DNA of 33,059 nt. Origin: Anammoximicrobium sp032229885. Lineage in GTDB: Bacteria > Planctomycetota > Planctomycetia > Pirellulales > Pirellulaceae. Each line of letters begins with the position of its first letter. Within the stretch, counting starts at the first letter, position 1. This document shows positions 25,729 through 33,059 of the stretch, piece after piece. The notes below the pieces were generated by a model, which had not been told where the DNA came from, ran no database searches, and saw only the letters and a program-made list of their open reading frames with translations. Both the position numbers and the translations under genes were made by a program. The stretch spans positions 1 to 33,059 of the forward strand of contig JAVYAJ010000289.1 of NCBI GenBank assembly GCA_032229885.1. Direction: 5' to 3'.

Positions 25729-27135
25729 CTAGACGTTTTCCGGCACCACGTACGGATGGCGATAGACGCGCGTCAGCAGTGCGTCGGCCTGGGCGTCATC
25801 CACGAACCGCTCTTGGTCGCCGTTGAACTTCAACGAGCGTCCGACGCGATATGAGATGTTGGCCAGGTGGCACAGAGACGTCGACAGGTGACCGTCGTGG
25901 ATATTGGCGTTCAGATCTTCATCCTTCCCCGAGCGGATCGCGTCGAGAAAGTTCGCCCAGTTGTTGGCCCGGTCGCGTTCGGGTTCGGTCGATTGGGCGA
26001 ACGGCTGCCGTTCGCGGCGACGAAAGGCCTTCCACGTGTTGCCGCTGATCTCGAGCCAACCTTCCGTGCCGTAGAACAGGTTGCCGACCTCCTGCCCCGC
26101 ACTGCCCTCGTGGTTGGTGTACCGACCCCGCGTCTCCATCTCGATGATCTTGCCGTCGGCATACGTATAGGCGGCGGTCTGCGTATTGGGCGTCTCCTGC
26201 GTCGTCCGATCGTGGCCATAGGTCTCGACGTCGCCGTACACCCGCGTGCCCGGCGTCTTGCCCTGTTCTTGCGTGAATCCGAAGATCCCGCCCGTCGAGT
26301 ACACGGCGACCGGATGTTCGTCCTTCTGCATCCCCCAGCGGGCGATGTCGAGCTGGTGGGGTCCCGTGTTGCCCGTGTCGCCATTGCCTGTGTCCCAGTA
26401 CCAGTGCCAGTTGTAATGGCTGCGTTTCACGTTATAGGGGCGCAGCGGCGCGGGGCCGAGCCACTGGTCGTAGTGAAACGTGGCGGGCGGCTCGCTGTCC
26501 TCGGCCATGCCGTAGGAATCGCGAGCTTTGAAGCACAGCGCGCGAGCCATATAGATCTCGCCGATGCCGCCACCGTGCAAAAACGCGATGGCCTGTCGCA
26601 CGTTATGCGACGATCGGTTGATCAGGCCGACATGCATCCGCCGCCCGTACTTGCGCCAGGCATCGACCATCTTGCGGCCTTCCCAGATGTTGTGAGACGT
26701 CGGTTTTTCGACGTACACGTGCTTGCCGGCCTGGCTCGCCCAGATCGTCGCCAAGGCGTGCCAATGATTCGGCGTGACGATCGACACCGCGTGGATCTCG
26801 GGGTCGTCGAGCATCGCGCGCAGATCCCAGTTCGCGGTCGGCTGGGCGCCGGACTGTCGTTCGACCAGCTTTTGCGCCGGCGCGAGCAGCAGTTCGTCGA
26901 CGTCGCACACCGCGCGAACCTGCACGTTGTGGCTGTCCTTGAGCATGCACCAACTGGCGAGATGAACCGTGCCCTGGTTCCGTACGCCGATTACTCCCAC
27001 GTGGATCCGATCGTTGGCGCCCGCAATCATCGCGTAGGATTTGGCCGAGAAGCCGACCGCGCCCATCGTGATACCCACCGCGCCCAATGCACTCGTCTTA
27101 ACAAACTCTCTCCGGTTGCTGTTCGTCGTGGCCAT
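25729..27135 (-). CDS. Tat-exported Gfo/Idh/MocA-family oxidoreductase
   Basis: The 468-residue product has a Tat signal (NRREFVKTSA, residues 7-16, then a hydrophobic stretch to about 36). The NAD-binding Rossmann domain follows (VGVIGVRNQG at 46-55, a GxGxxG variant in which the middle Gly is Arg). TPNHWHA is at 121-127 and the family's EKP motif is at 143-145. The C-terminal substrate half contains WHWYWDTGNGDTGNTGPHQLDIARW, typical of the large planctomycete branch. These enzymes act on sugars or related compounds; the substrate here is unknown. The start has AGGAGG 10 nt upstream and a good promoter just beyond. The gene converges with the giant protein gene (160 bp between the ends), and no clear terminator is seen there. 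Confidence 0.9.
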   Translation of the reverse strand: MATTNSNRREFVKTSALGAVGITMGAVGFSAKSYAMIAGANDRIHVGVIGVRNQGTVHLASWCMLKDSHNVQVRAVCDVDELLLAPAQKLVERQSGAQPTANWDLRAMLDDPEIHAVSIVTPNHWHALATIWASQAGKHVYVEKPTSHNIWEGRKMVDAWRKYGRRMHVGLINRSSHNVRQAIAFLHGGGIGEIYMARALCFKARDSYGMAEDSEPPATFHYDQWLGPAPLRPYNVKRSHYNWHWYWDTGNGDTGNTGPHQLDIARWGMQKDEHPVAVYSTGGIFGFTQEQGKTPGTRVYGDVETYGHDRTTQETPNTQTAAYTYADGKIIEMETRGRYTNHEGSAGQEVGNLFYGTEGWLEISGNTWKAFRRRERQPFAQSTEPERDRANNWANFLDAIRSGKDEDLNANIHDGHLSTSLCHLANISYRVGRSLKFNGDQERFVDDAQADALLTRVYRHPYVVPENV

Positions 27136-27160
27136 GGAATCTGGTCCTCCTCAAGTCCGC

Positions 27161-27188
27161 ATTGTAAGCCCGGATCCGCTTTGTTCAA
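27161..27188 (-). promoter_or_regulatory. Promoter for the Gfo/Idh/MocA gene
   Basis: On the minus strand TTGAAC (27188-27183) and TACAAT (27166-27161) are 16 nt apart, matching four and five of six consensus positions. It gives a short leader of about 20 nt that carries the AGGAGG site. Confidence 0.5.
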
Positions 27189-27556
27189 TCATCCCCCCGA
27201 CGCCCGCAACGCCAGGCCGGCGAGCAGATGGACGTGTTCGCTATTTCCACGGCGCGTCGGATCCGTCGAATATCGCCCAAGACGAACTCGCGGCCCATGC
27301 TCGAGACATCGACATTCGCCGTCCAAGCCACCGGCACCGGCTCCGTCCGCGTTGTGTTCGGCGACCGGAATCGCTCGCTTTGGCAAACCCGAACGCATTT
27401 TCCAACCGCGCCTTTCGCACAGCGGCGCCGTCCGAGCTGCGCTCTCGCTGGCTCGCTACGCCCGGCATCGATCGTCATTCGCTCGACCGTCAAGGCACTT
27501 TCCGCCAATCTGGCTGTCCGGGGCTTGTTTTGCTATCATTGGGGTGACACTTTGAA
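27189..27556. other. Spacer before the restriction-modification module
   Basis: No supported gene. A minus-strand frame (27185-27508, TTG start, no ribosome site) has a partly protein-like middle but no recognisable domain. The base composition changes near 27500 from the GC-rich background to the lower-GC module. TATCAT at 27534-27539 could be a -10 for the methyltransferase gene, but its -35 is poor. Confidence 0.5.
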
Positions 27557-28423
27557 ATGCTGGGATGCAATGCGATGGTACAACTCAAGCTTGACCTTGG
27601 ACAGCGAACAGAACTCACGGTTCTTACTGGGGATTGCTCCCAACTTCTGCCCTCATTGGAGAACGAGTCGATTCAATGCTGCGTGACTTCGCCACCTTAT
27701 TGGGGACTTCGTGATTATGATCACCCCAATCAAATTGGCGCCGAACCATCGCCTGACCAGTACGTTCAGAATCTAGTGGACGTGTTCCGAATAGTCCGTG
27801 CGAAACTTCGACCGAAGGGCACGCTTTGGCTAAACGTAGGCGATGGATACGCGCGCAACGGTGGAACCGGAGTCTGCGGGCCGAACGCGATGGTCGGCAA
27901 CACCAGGAAGTTGATCCAAAAACGAAACTGCAAGGTTCCACCGATCTGGGGACTCAAAGATCGTGACTTGATGGGACTGCCGTGGCGGGTTGCCTTCGCC
28001 CTTCAATCCGATGGTTGGATTCTCAGGTCGAAAATCACTTGGATCAAAAAAACGGCAATGCCGGAAAGCGTTAAGAACCGTCCGACGAATGCAACGGAAG
28101 AGATTTTTTTGTTTGCCAAATCGCCCAGTTACTACTACGACTCTACTGCCGTTCGTCAAGATACGGGCGCGAACTTGCGCAACTATTGGATCCTGGGCCC
28201 AGACCCCGGCACTCATGGCCACCCTGCGGCATTCCCTCGCGAATTGGCCCGACGGTGCATTCTCTTAGGGTCACGTCCCGGAGACGTCGTGCTTGATCCG
28301 TTTGGCGGTTCAGGAACAACGGGGCTTGTCGCCAACGAATTGGAACGCCACGCCATCTTGATCGAACTGAATGAATCTTACGCTGACAGCGCGCGTGAAC
28401 GAGGTTCCCATGGCGCGACGTAA
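27557..28423 (+). CDS. Type II DNA methyltransferase (N4-cytosine/N6-adenine, beta class)
   Basis: The 288-residue product is a PF01555-type DNA methylase. The catalytic motif TSPPYWGLRDY (TSPPY at 44-48) comes before the SAM-binding motif DPFGGSGTTG (247-256), the beta-class order. TSPPY is most common in N4-cytosine enzymes, but N6-adenine specificity cannot be excluded. Its job is to protect DNA from the partner nuclease. ATG 27557 has GGGGTGA 9 nt upstream; ATG 27575 is also possible. Its last 14 nt overlap the HNH gene. Base composition is visibly less GC-rich than the flanks, and the codons are less biased, suggesting recent acquisition. Confidence 0.9.
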   Translation: MLGCNAMVQLKLDLGQRTELTVLTGDCSQLLPSLENESIQCCVTSPPYWGLRDYDHPNQIGAEPSPDQYVQNLVDVFRIVRAKLRPKGTLWLNVGDGYARNGGTGVCGPNAMVGNTRKLIQKRNCKVPPIWGLKDRDLMGLPWRVAFALQSDGWILRSKITWIKKTAMPESVKNRPTNATEEIFLFAKSPSYYYDSTAVRQDTGANLRNYWILGPDPGTHGHPAAFPRELARRCILLGSRPGDVVLDPFGGSGTTGLVANELERHAILIELNESYADSARERGSHGAT

Positions 28424-28994
28424 AGGATCAAAACAGTTGATACTCGAGTTTTTCCTGGCCAACATCGGAAAGGTTGTCGAATCTCGTGAGATTCAGGTCG
28501 CCAGTGGCGGAGCCGTTGAATGGGCGCGACGTGTGCGAGAACTAAGAAACGAGGAAGGATATCAAATCCTTTCCCACAAAGATCGCGCGGATCTGAAACC
28601 AAATCAATATTTGATGGAAACCGACAAACGGGTCCCGGCATTCAAGCGGAACATATCGAAAGAGACGCGGGCCTGGGTGCTAGAGAGGAATGGTTACACC
28701 TGCCAGATGTGTGGCGCCGCTGCCGGCGATCCTGATCCATTCGTTCCGAATCGTAGGATTCGCTTAACGATGGGGCATATCATCGACAAATCCAAAGGCG
28801 GTGATGATTCTCCGAACAATCTTCGTGCCGTCTGTACAAACTGCAATGAAGGCTTGGCGAACACAGGACTCCCAAAGCCGGGTCGGGTGCACCTATTGGC
28901 TCAGGTACGTCGGGCAACGATCGATGATCAAAGAGCGTTGCTGGAATGGCTGCTAAAGAAATTTCAGCCGAGCAAAACGAAACGCGATTCATGA
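28410..28994 (+). CDS. HNH restriction endonuclease with N-terminal winged-helix-like domain
   Basis: The 194-residue product begins with a helix-rich, winged-helix-like region (about 6-70: ILEFFLANIGKVVESREI, RRVRELRNEEGYQILSHKD). A C-terminal HNH nuclease follows: C98 and C101 (CQMC), H123 in GHIIDKSKGG, N136/N137 in SPNNLRAVC, and C142 and C145 (CTNC). The two CxxC pairs should bind structural zinc. This is the arrangement of a known family of type II HNH restriction enzymes, and the adjacent methyltransferase supports that. The start at 28410 is chosen because GAGG lies 5 nt before it; an in-frame ATG at 28371 lies deep in the methyltransferase gene. The 14-nt overlap implies coupled translation. 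Confidence 0.87.
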   Translation: MARRKGSKQLILEFFLANIGKVVESREIQVASGGAVEWARRVRELRNEEGYQILSHKDRADLKPNQYLMETDKRVPAFKRNISKETRAWVLERNGYTCQMCGAAAGDPDPFVPNRRIRLTMGHIIDKSKGGDDSPNNLRAVCTNCNEGLANTGLPKPGRVHLLAQVRRATIDDQRALLEWLLKKFQPSKTKRDS

Positions 28995-29260
28995 ATACGG
29001 CCGGGTGAGGGATCACTTGAGAGGAAGCACTGGGCTATCGGCGCCACCCATTCCTTGGCACTTGAGACAGTTGGCTCCGTTGATCCCACTAATTGCGAGT
29101 CGCCCCATCGAGACACGTCTTCGGGCGATGCCAACACGCGCCGCGGTTTTCGAAAGTACCTAGCGAGGCCAGCAGCCGCAACCCAACACGGGCGAGAAAT
29201 ACTGAAGAGGACCATGAATCACACGAATAACGACATCGCGTCTAACCGTGTTTCTTCATC

Positions 29261-29292
29261 TCCGCTATCCGTGTCCTCCGCTATCCGTGTCC
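29261..29292. repeat. 16-bp tandem duplication
   Basis: TCCGCTATCCGTGTCC occurs twice in succession without a mismatch (29261-29276, 29277-29292). A diverged third copy (CTAACCGTGT) lies about 20 bp before it. Confidence 0.85.
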
Positions 29293-29352
29293 ATTCGCCG
29301 TGATTCGCCTGTCATGTCTCTCTCCGCTACGACGGAGCGCCGAAATCTCAGC

Positions 29353-29448
29353 GTCCTCGCCGTCTCTGCGTTTCCAAAACGTATTTCCCTGTAGCCCGGC
29401 CCGTTCGCCCGCGCCAGGACGTCGCGGAAACGTAGACACGCAGAGGAC
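29353..29448. repeat. Imperfect 23-nt inverted repeat
   Basis: The left arm (29353-29375) begins GTCCTCGCCGTCTCTG and ends CGTTTCC. The reverse complement of 29426-29448 begins GTCCTCTGCGTGTCTA and ends the same way. The arms match at 19 of 23 positions and are separated by 50 nt. It could fold into a long hairpin or be a pair of opposed dispersed repeats. Confidence 0.6.
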
Positions 29449-29556
29449 ACAGCCCTACTGCAAGCACAACAGGTAACCCTTCAACAACTTAACGCGCTCG
29501 CCGCCTGACAACATGGTCACAAGTTCACGATATTTGATGTTAGCAGTACAGAGCGC

Positions 29557-31914
29557 TCAACGGGCTGGGAGCCGAATGCTCAGCGGCTGCTGATCCCGGA
29601 CGACCTCCAGCTCATGGACGCGACCGTCGGACGGGGGTTGCGTGAGTTCTCGTATGGGTTTGCCATCGATCTTCATCATCAGATCCCCGGCTCGCAGGCC
29701 CGCGCGGCCGGCTGGCGAATCGGGCGGCACGACCCGCACATAGAGTCCGCCATCCTCGCGACCGACTCCGAAGGCCGAGAACTCCTCGCCCACAAGCTCC
29801 TGGACTTCGGCGCCCGCCCAGCGGCCTGCGGCGCCTTTCAACGTGGCAGCGGATGTCTCGCCCCGAGGCAATTTCGGCGTCCGGGCGATGGAACGCAACG
29901 TTGGCTTTACCACGCCGAAATGATCCATTGGGAAATTTTCAAACCCCAAAGTCCGCGCGGGCGAATCCGGTGTGACTCGGTAATCGCCACTCGAGGGGTC
30001 GATGAACGAGGCGTCCCCGCTGATCGAATGCTCGTCGTGACCGCTGGCCTCCTGCAAGACAATCGCGGGCGACGGCGTGGAAGCCTGTAGCTGGTGCAAA
30101 AGATTGAAATCCATCTCACGACCCCAAGGCTTGGTCACGCGGATGGGCCGGTATGGGGCAAAGATGATGTTGCGCCGGAACGTATCCTCGCTGTTCGGGT
30201 ACCAGACGTGAGGATGAAAGCTGTTGTCCACGATCACGTTGTTTTCCGCGATCCGCAGAAAGCCCTCGCGAAACTTCAGCCCGCCGTGCAACAGCAGGTT
30301 GTGGTGGATGTGGTAATAGCTCGAACCATCATCAAGGTCGATGTCCCAGCCGTGGTCGCAGCGCCAGCGGCTGTGGCGAATTTCGGTGGTTTCGATGGCG
30401 TCGAGTCTGGCGATGCGGGCAAGCTGATCCGCGGGGGCTGAGTCGAGGCCCCAATAGCGATCACGGCCCCAGGAGTTGAAACTGCCGTGATCGCTGGTTT
30501 CCAACACCGTATCAAATACGTCACAGTGTTCGATGACGTGCCCGCCCCAGACGCCTTCGCTGATGTTGATGCCAGCCCGCGGCGTCTCGTACACCGAGCA
30601 GTGCCGCACGGTGATCCGTCGCGCCATGGAGATGTGGATTCCCGCAGTCTGTTTTTCCACTCGGCCGATGCGGCGGATCAAACAATCCTCCACGAGACAT
30701 TCGGCCGGATAGTTTTCCGTACGCGGGCCGGACGTTAGATCAATCCGATCGTAGGTGTCGCGCTGGCCGTACTCGAATAACGCATAGCGCACCGCACCGG
30801 GATCGCCCACAAAGCAGATGCCGCTAGCCCCACTGTCGCTGATCAGGCATCCGCGAATGGTGATACGCCGATTGTAGCCGCTGATGAATACCGCATTCCC
30901 TCCGGCTTCGTCAAAATTACAGTCTTGGATCGCACAATCAACGGCGCCGGTCAGGAACGCGGCGCCGCCCCGATAGATCGTCCAATCGCTCCGCAACAGC
31001 GGTTCACGCGTCTCCATGAACGTGCGGGCGACGCGGTTCAGCGTGAGCCCAGACAGGGTGACGAATCGGACAGGCTGCTCCGGCGTTCCGCGAAACTCAA
31101 TCAGACTGCGCAATTGGACCGCCTCGAAACGCGCAGCCGCCAGATCCAGATCGGGCCGGGGTAGATAGTACAGGACGTGTTGTCTCGCATCGTGATACCA
31201 TTCGCCGGGGGCATCTAGCTCCTCGAAGATGTTCTCGACAAAGCGATATTCACTGTGCATGCCCATCTGGCGATTGTTCTGCCAACCGCCTTCGTAAGCC
31301 AGCTCCCCCGATTCAGCTTTGCCGGTGATGAGGTAGTGGAACCCGCCCCAACGCAACCGATGCATGGCATGGATGAACCCGCCGGCCGGGTGCGACCACA
31401 TCGCCGTACGCTCCTTGCTGACCGCATCCGCCGCATAGCCGTTGTAGATCGGTATCTTGGGATCGAAATTCGGATACCGGGCCATGGGCTCTTGGCGCTG
31501 GTTGACGAACAATTGATCCATCGTCAATTCGGCTGGCGTCGGCGCTTGCATGATCCCGTCGCGATAGGGCGCCCACGCGAGTTCCAGTTCCCGAGCGCCG
31601 CTGAGGATCGCGGGCTCGGCATCCGCCGAGGTGTATGTAACGGGCGCCGATTCCGTGCCCGAATCCTCGCCCGTGAGAACAAGGGGCTCGCGTAGACAAT
31701 AGGTCCCCGCGTGAATCATGACGCGCACCGCCTCGCGGCCCGCCGATCGTCGGGCCATTCGCTGGGCGGCCACCAGCGTCTGCACGGGGCGTTCGGGCGA
31801 GCCATCACCGTCATCGGCCCCGTGCGGGCTGACGTGAATTTCCACTGCGGCGGCAGCGTTCGGCAGAAGTAGCCACAGCCACAGCACAGCACCAAACGCA
31901 TGCCGCGGTTTCAT
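29557..31914 (-). CDS. Secreted right-handed beta-helix protein with C-terminal PDZ domain
   Basis: The 785-residue product has a signal peptide (about 1-22, LWLWLLLPNAAAA) and then IHVSPHGADDGDGSPERPVQTL, the usual opening of pectate-lyase-like beta-helix proteins. Residues 60-640 carry the beta-helix, with runs such as CAIQDCNFDEAGGNAVFISG, RITIRGCLISDSGASGI, RRITVRHCSVYETPRAGI and EHCDVFDT. Such proteins bind or cleave polysaccharides; no catalytic site is identified. About 695-785 is a PDZ-like domain (VVPPDSPAGRAGLRAGDLMMKIDGKPI). Start 31914 is preferred because AGGA is 5 nt upstream and the signal peptide follows; the frame is open to 31998. Likely an exported carbohydrate-binding or degrading protein. 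Confidence 0.85.
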   Translation of the reverse strand: MKPRHAFGAVLWLWLLLPNAAAAVEIHVSPHGADDGDGSPERPVQTLVAAQRMARRSAGREAVRVMIHAGTYCLREPLVLTGEDSGTESAPVTYTSADAEPAILSGARELELAWAPYRDGIMQAPTPAELTMDQLFVNQRQEPMARYPNFDPKIPIYNGYAADAVSKERTAMWSHPAGGFIHAMHRLRWGGFHYLITGKAESGELAYEGGWQNNRQMGMHSEYRFVENIFEELDAPGEWYHDARQHVLYYLPRPDLDLAAARFEAVQLRSLIEFRGTPEQPVRFVTLSGLTLNRVARTFMETREPLLRSDWTIYRGGAAFLTGAVDCAIQDCNFDEAGGNAVFISGYNRRITIRGCLISDSGASGICFVGDPGAVRYALFEYGQRDTYDRIDLTSGPRTENYPAECLVEDCLIRRIGRVEKQTAGIHISMARRITVRHCSVYETPRAGINISEGVWGGHVIEHCDVFDTVLETSDHGSFNSWGRDRYWGLDSAPADQLARIARLDAIETTEIRHSRWRCDHGWDIDLDDGSSYYHIHHNLLLHGGLKFREGFLRIAENNVIVDNSFHPHVWYPNSEDTFRRNIIFAPYRPIRVTKPWGREMDFNLLHQLQASTPSPAIVLQEASGHDEHSISGDASFIDPSSGDYRVTPDSPARTLGFENFPMDHFGVVKPTLRSIARTPKLPRGETSAATLKGAAGRWAGAEVQELVGEEFSAFGVGREDGGLYVRVVPPDSPAGRAGLRAGDLMMKIDGKPIRELTQPPSDGRVHELEVVRDQQPLSIRLPAR

Positions 31915-31969
31915 GACGTTCCTCGTCGGTTCAGGGCGTAGGGAAACAGGGATTTGGCTGACGCAGCGA

Positions 31970-31998
31970 AGCATAACTACCCACAGGCGCGGAAACAA
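31970..31998 (-). promoter_or_regulatory. Possible promoter for the beta-helix gene
   Basis: On the minus strand TTGTTT (31998-31993) and TATGCT (31975-31970) are 17 nt apart, matching three and four of six consensus positions. The implied leader is about 50 nt. The same -10 hexamer appears in the proposed promoter of the giant gene. Confidence 0.35.
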
Positions 31999-32182
31999 GA
32001 GGGCACATCTCCACTCTCACGGCCTCAGTGCGTATCGTGCGCGTATCTTGTCTGATCAAACTTCAGCTTCAGACACGAGCCATTCAGCCGAGAATTGGCG
32101 TAGACGCAGCCGTTCCAATCCGCGTCGTGCCGGGGAATTCGAATGCCAACACGACCCTCGGGAAGACTCATCTCGAAGCTCT

Positions 32183-32941
32183 TCACCTGCGGTTGCTCGC
32201 GGCGGCGTCCTGAATCGTCTTCAATGTCTCAGCAATCCCAAAGGGTGCGGCGCCCGCTTGGATCAGGCCCTGGTTCTCCTCGTCATCGAACGTAAACAGC
32301 CGCTTGCCGCGGTCGAGTGCCGAGCGGGCAACCGCCTCGGCCTTGCCGCCGGGCGAGGCGTGCGGGATCAGGACGGCGGCGGCATGGGCGACGATGAACT
32401 CGTTACGGGCCTGCGCGTGAGCCTTGGTGGTGCGGCGCACGTCGTCTTCGAAAGAGGACAAGATCAAGAGGCGGCCGGCGTCGATGGCCGTTCGCCAAAG
32501 GCACGGCAGGCGCGGCCGTCCCAGCCCCTTGGCCAACACCACAACCACCGGCTGCACGCCTCTCAATAGAAACGCCAGACACTCCCTCTCCATCAACGAA
32601 TGGAAGCCGCCCGCGACCGTCACGCCGGCGTCGCGCAAGGCACGAATGGCGTCGAAGGTCTTGATGACGATGCTGCCGGGGCACTTCACCGAACAGATCA
32701 GCCCTACGCACTTTCGTGTGAGCAAGTCTCGATTTCCAATTCCCCAGCGCGGCCTCGCTGTGCTCGGCCGCAACCAAACGGGGCGCCCCAGGTCCATTCG
32801 AGCCGTCGTAGAAGGCGACTCGAGACCAGGGTCCGGTGTCTCGAGGGACTGCGAAAGTGATCTCCGGTCGTTGTTGAGGAGCGAGGCTGAGTTGGCCAGC
32901 CGAGTGCCGCCCCCAGAGTCTGGCCGGAGACGTGCTGACAC
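32183..32941 (-). CDS. DprA-like Rossmann-fold protein, N-terminus uncertain
   Basis: From about residue 70 the product matches the DprA/Smf Rossmann domain: GNRDLLTRK, VGLICSVKCPGSIVIKTFDA, AGGFHSLMERECL, PVVVVLAKGL, an RNEF-type segment (ARNEFIVAHAAAVLIPHA), SPGGKAEAVARSALDRGKRLFTFD and GAAPFG. DprA proteins load recombinase onto single-stranded DNA during uptake; shorter relatives of this type exist with unknown roles. The first 70 residues (from 32941) are low in domain character, and another minus frame (32403-33023) looks equally protein-like before the GN motif. The 5' end may therefore contain a frameshift, or the start may be internal (ATG at 32797). No ribosome site resolves this. 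The function is not certain. Confidence 0.62.
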   Translation of the reverse strand: MSARLRPDSGGGTRLANSASLLNNDRRSLSQSLETPDPGLESPSTTARMDLGRPVWLRPSTARPRWGIGNRDLLTRKCVGLICSVKCPGSIVIKTFDAIRALRDAGVTVAGGFHSLMERECLAFLLRGVQPVVVVLAKGLGRPRLPCLWRTAIDAGRLLILSSFEDDVRRTTKAHAQARNEFIVAHAAAVLIPHASPGGKAEAVARSALDRGKRLFTFDDEENQGLIQAGAAPFGIAETLKTIQDAAASNRR

Positions 32942-32965
32942 CCCCCACCGTTAAGGGTATACAAA

Positions 32966-33034
32966 GGCGTCCCTCCGTGTTGTATCGTAGATGTCGTTGT
33001 AAACCCGACGCAACATCTACCACAAAGGGACGCC
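32966..33034. repeat. Inverted repeat immediately before a gene start at the window edge
   Basis: GGCGTCCCTCCGTG (32966-32979) pairs with CACAAAGGGACGCC (33021-33034), matching at 12 of 14 positions. GTAGATGTCG (32988-32997) pairs with CAACATCTAC (33011-33020) at 9 of 10. Together they could form a long interrupted hairpin that ends exactly at an ATG. This may be a transcript leader hairpin or the end of a mobile element. Confidence 0.55.
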
Positions 33035-33059
33035 ATGAACGCTCTTATACCAAAATACG
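33035..33059 (+). CDS. Start of an unidentified gene cut by the window edge
   Basis: ATG at 33035 follows AAAGGGA (33024-33030) with 4 nt between. It reads MNALIPKY before the window ends. Eight residues are too few to identify it. The preceding inverted repeat and the lower GC would fit the first gene of an insertion sequence, but that is speculation. Confidence 0.3.

Larger units (their letters stand above)
28995..29556. other. Repeat-bearing spacer after the restriction module
   Basis: No gene is supported in these 562 bp. It contains a perfect 16-bp direct duplication (29261-29292) and a 23-nt imperfect inverted repeat (29353-29448). Small frames across it are shadows. This sort of sequence is typical of degenerate intergenic repeats and may mark the end of the acquired block. 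Confidence 0.6.

Noticed and set aside
27185..27508. 107-codon minus frame with a protein-like middle section
   Set aside because: TTG start without ribosome site, no recognisable domain, and it overlaps the promoter region of the neighbouring gene. It might be a gene remnant, but the sequence alone does not support it.
25867..27555. 562-codon + frame opposite the Gfo/Idh/MocA gene
   Set aside because: The minus-strand gene has a Tat signal, NAD site, EKP motif, ribosome site and promoter. The + frame has none of these.

Overview
The window looks like chromosomal DNA of a high-GC planctomycete. No 16S or other taxonomic marker is present, so this rests on gene style: a Tat-signal Gfo/Idh/MocA oxidoreductase, a secreted beta-helix protein ending in a PDZ domain, an unusually long secretin, a BON-domain secreted protein, a fused AmmeMemoRadiSam protein, and families of short dispersed intergenic repeats. 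No tRNA, rRNA, CRISPR array or convincing rho-independent terminator was seen.

Layout. 1-177 holds a dispersed-repeat copy and a cluster of short palindromes. 178-960 (-) is an SDR dehydrogenase resembling fructuronate/mannonate-type reductases. After about 670 bp without a convincing gene, which includes a 15-bp tandem repeat, comes a probable operon on + (1629-7102): a doubled DUF3467 protein, then 3 nt later a 1114-residue protein that joins all three AmmeMemoRadiSam components (radical SAM enzyme, AMMECR1/protein A, MEMO/protein B), then a secreted C69-family dipeptidase. A 645-bp spacer (7103-7747) carries more dispersed repeats and a possible promoter.

7748-25568 is the most striking part and looks like an envelope-assembly locus. 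It encodes a 1247-residue secretin with about nine N-type modules, a lipoprotein-like protein, a convergent secreted BON-domain protein (-), and a 3844-residue exported protein. The last consists of an N0/STN-like domain, about 46 tandem secretin-N-like modules of roughly 68 residues, a charged linker and a few more N-type modules, with no visible secretin barrel. It is built like the periplasmic part of a secretin expanded more than tenfold. My inference is that it works with the secretin, as a shaft, scaffold or ruler across a wide periplasm; nothing in the sequence proves this.

25729-33059 is accessory: the Tat-exported oxidoreductase (-), a two-gene type II restriction-modification module (+) of visibly lower GC that was probably acquired by transfer, a repeat-bearing spacer, the beta-helix/PDZ protein (-), a DprA-like Rossmann protein (-) whose N-terminus is uncertain, and at the right edge a hairpin followed by the first codons of a + gene that leaves the window.
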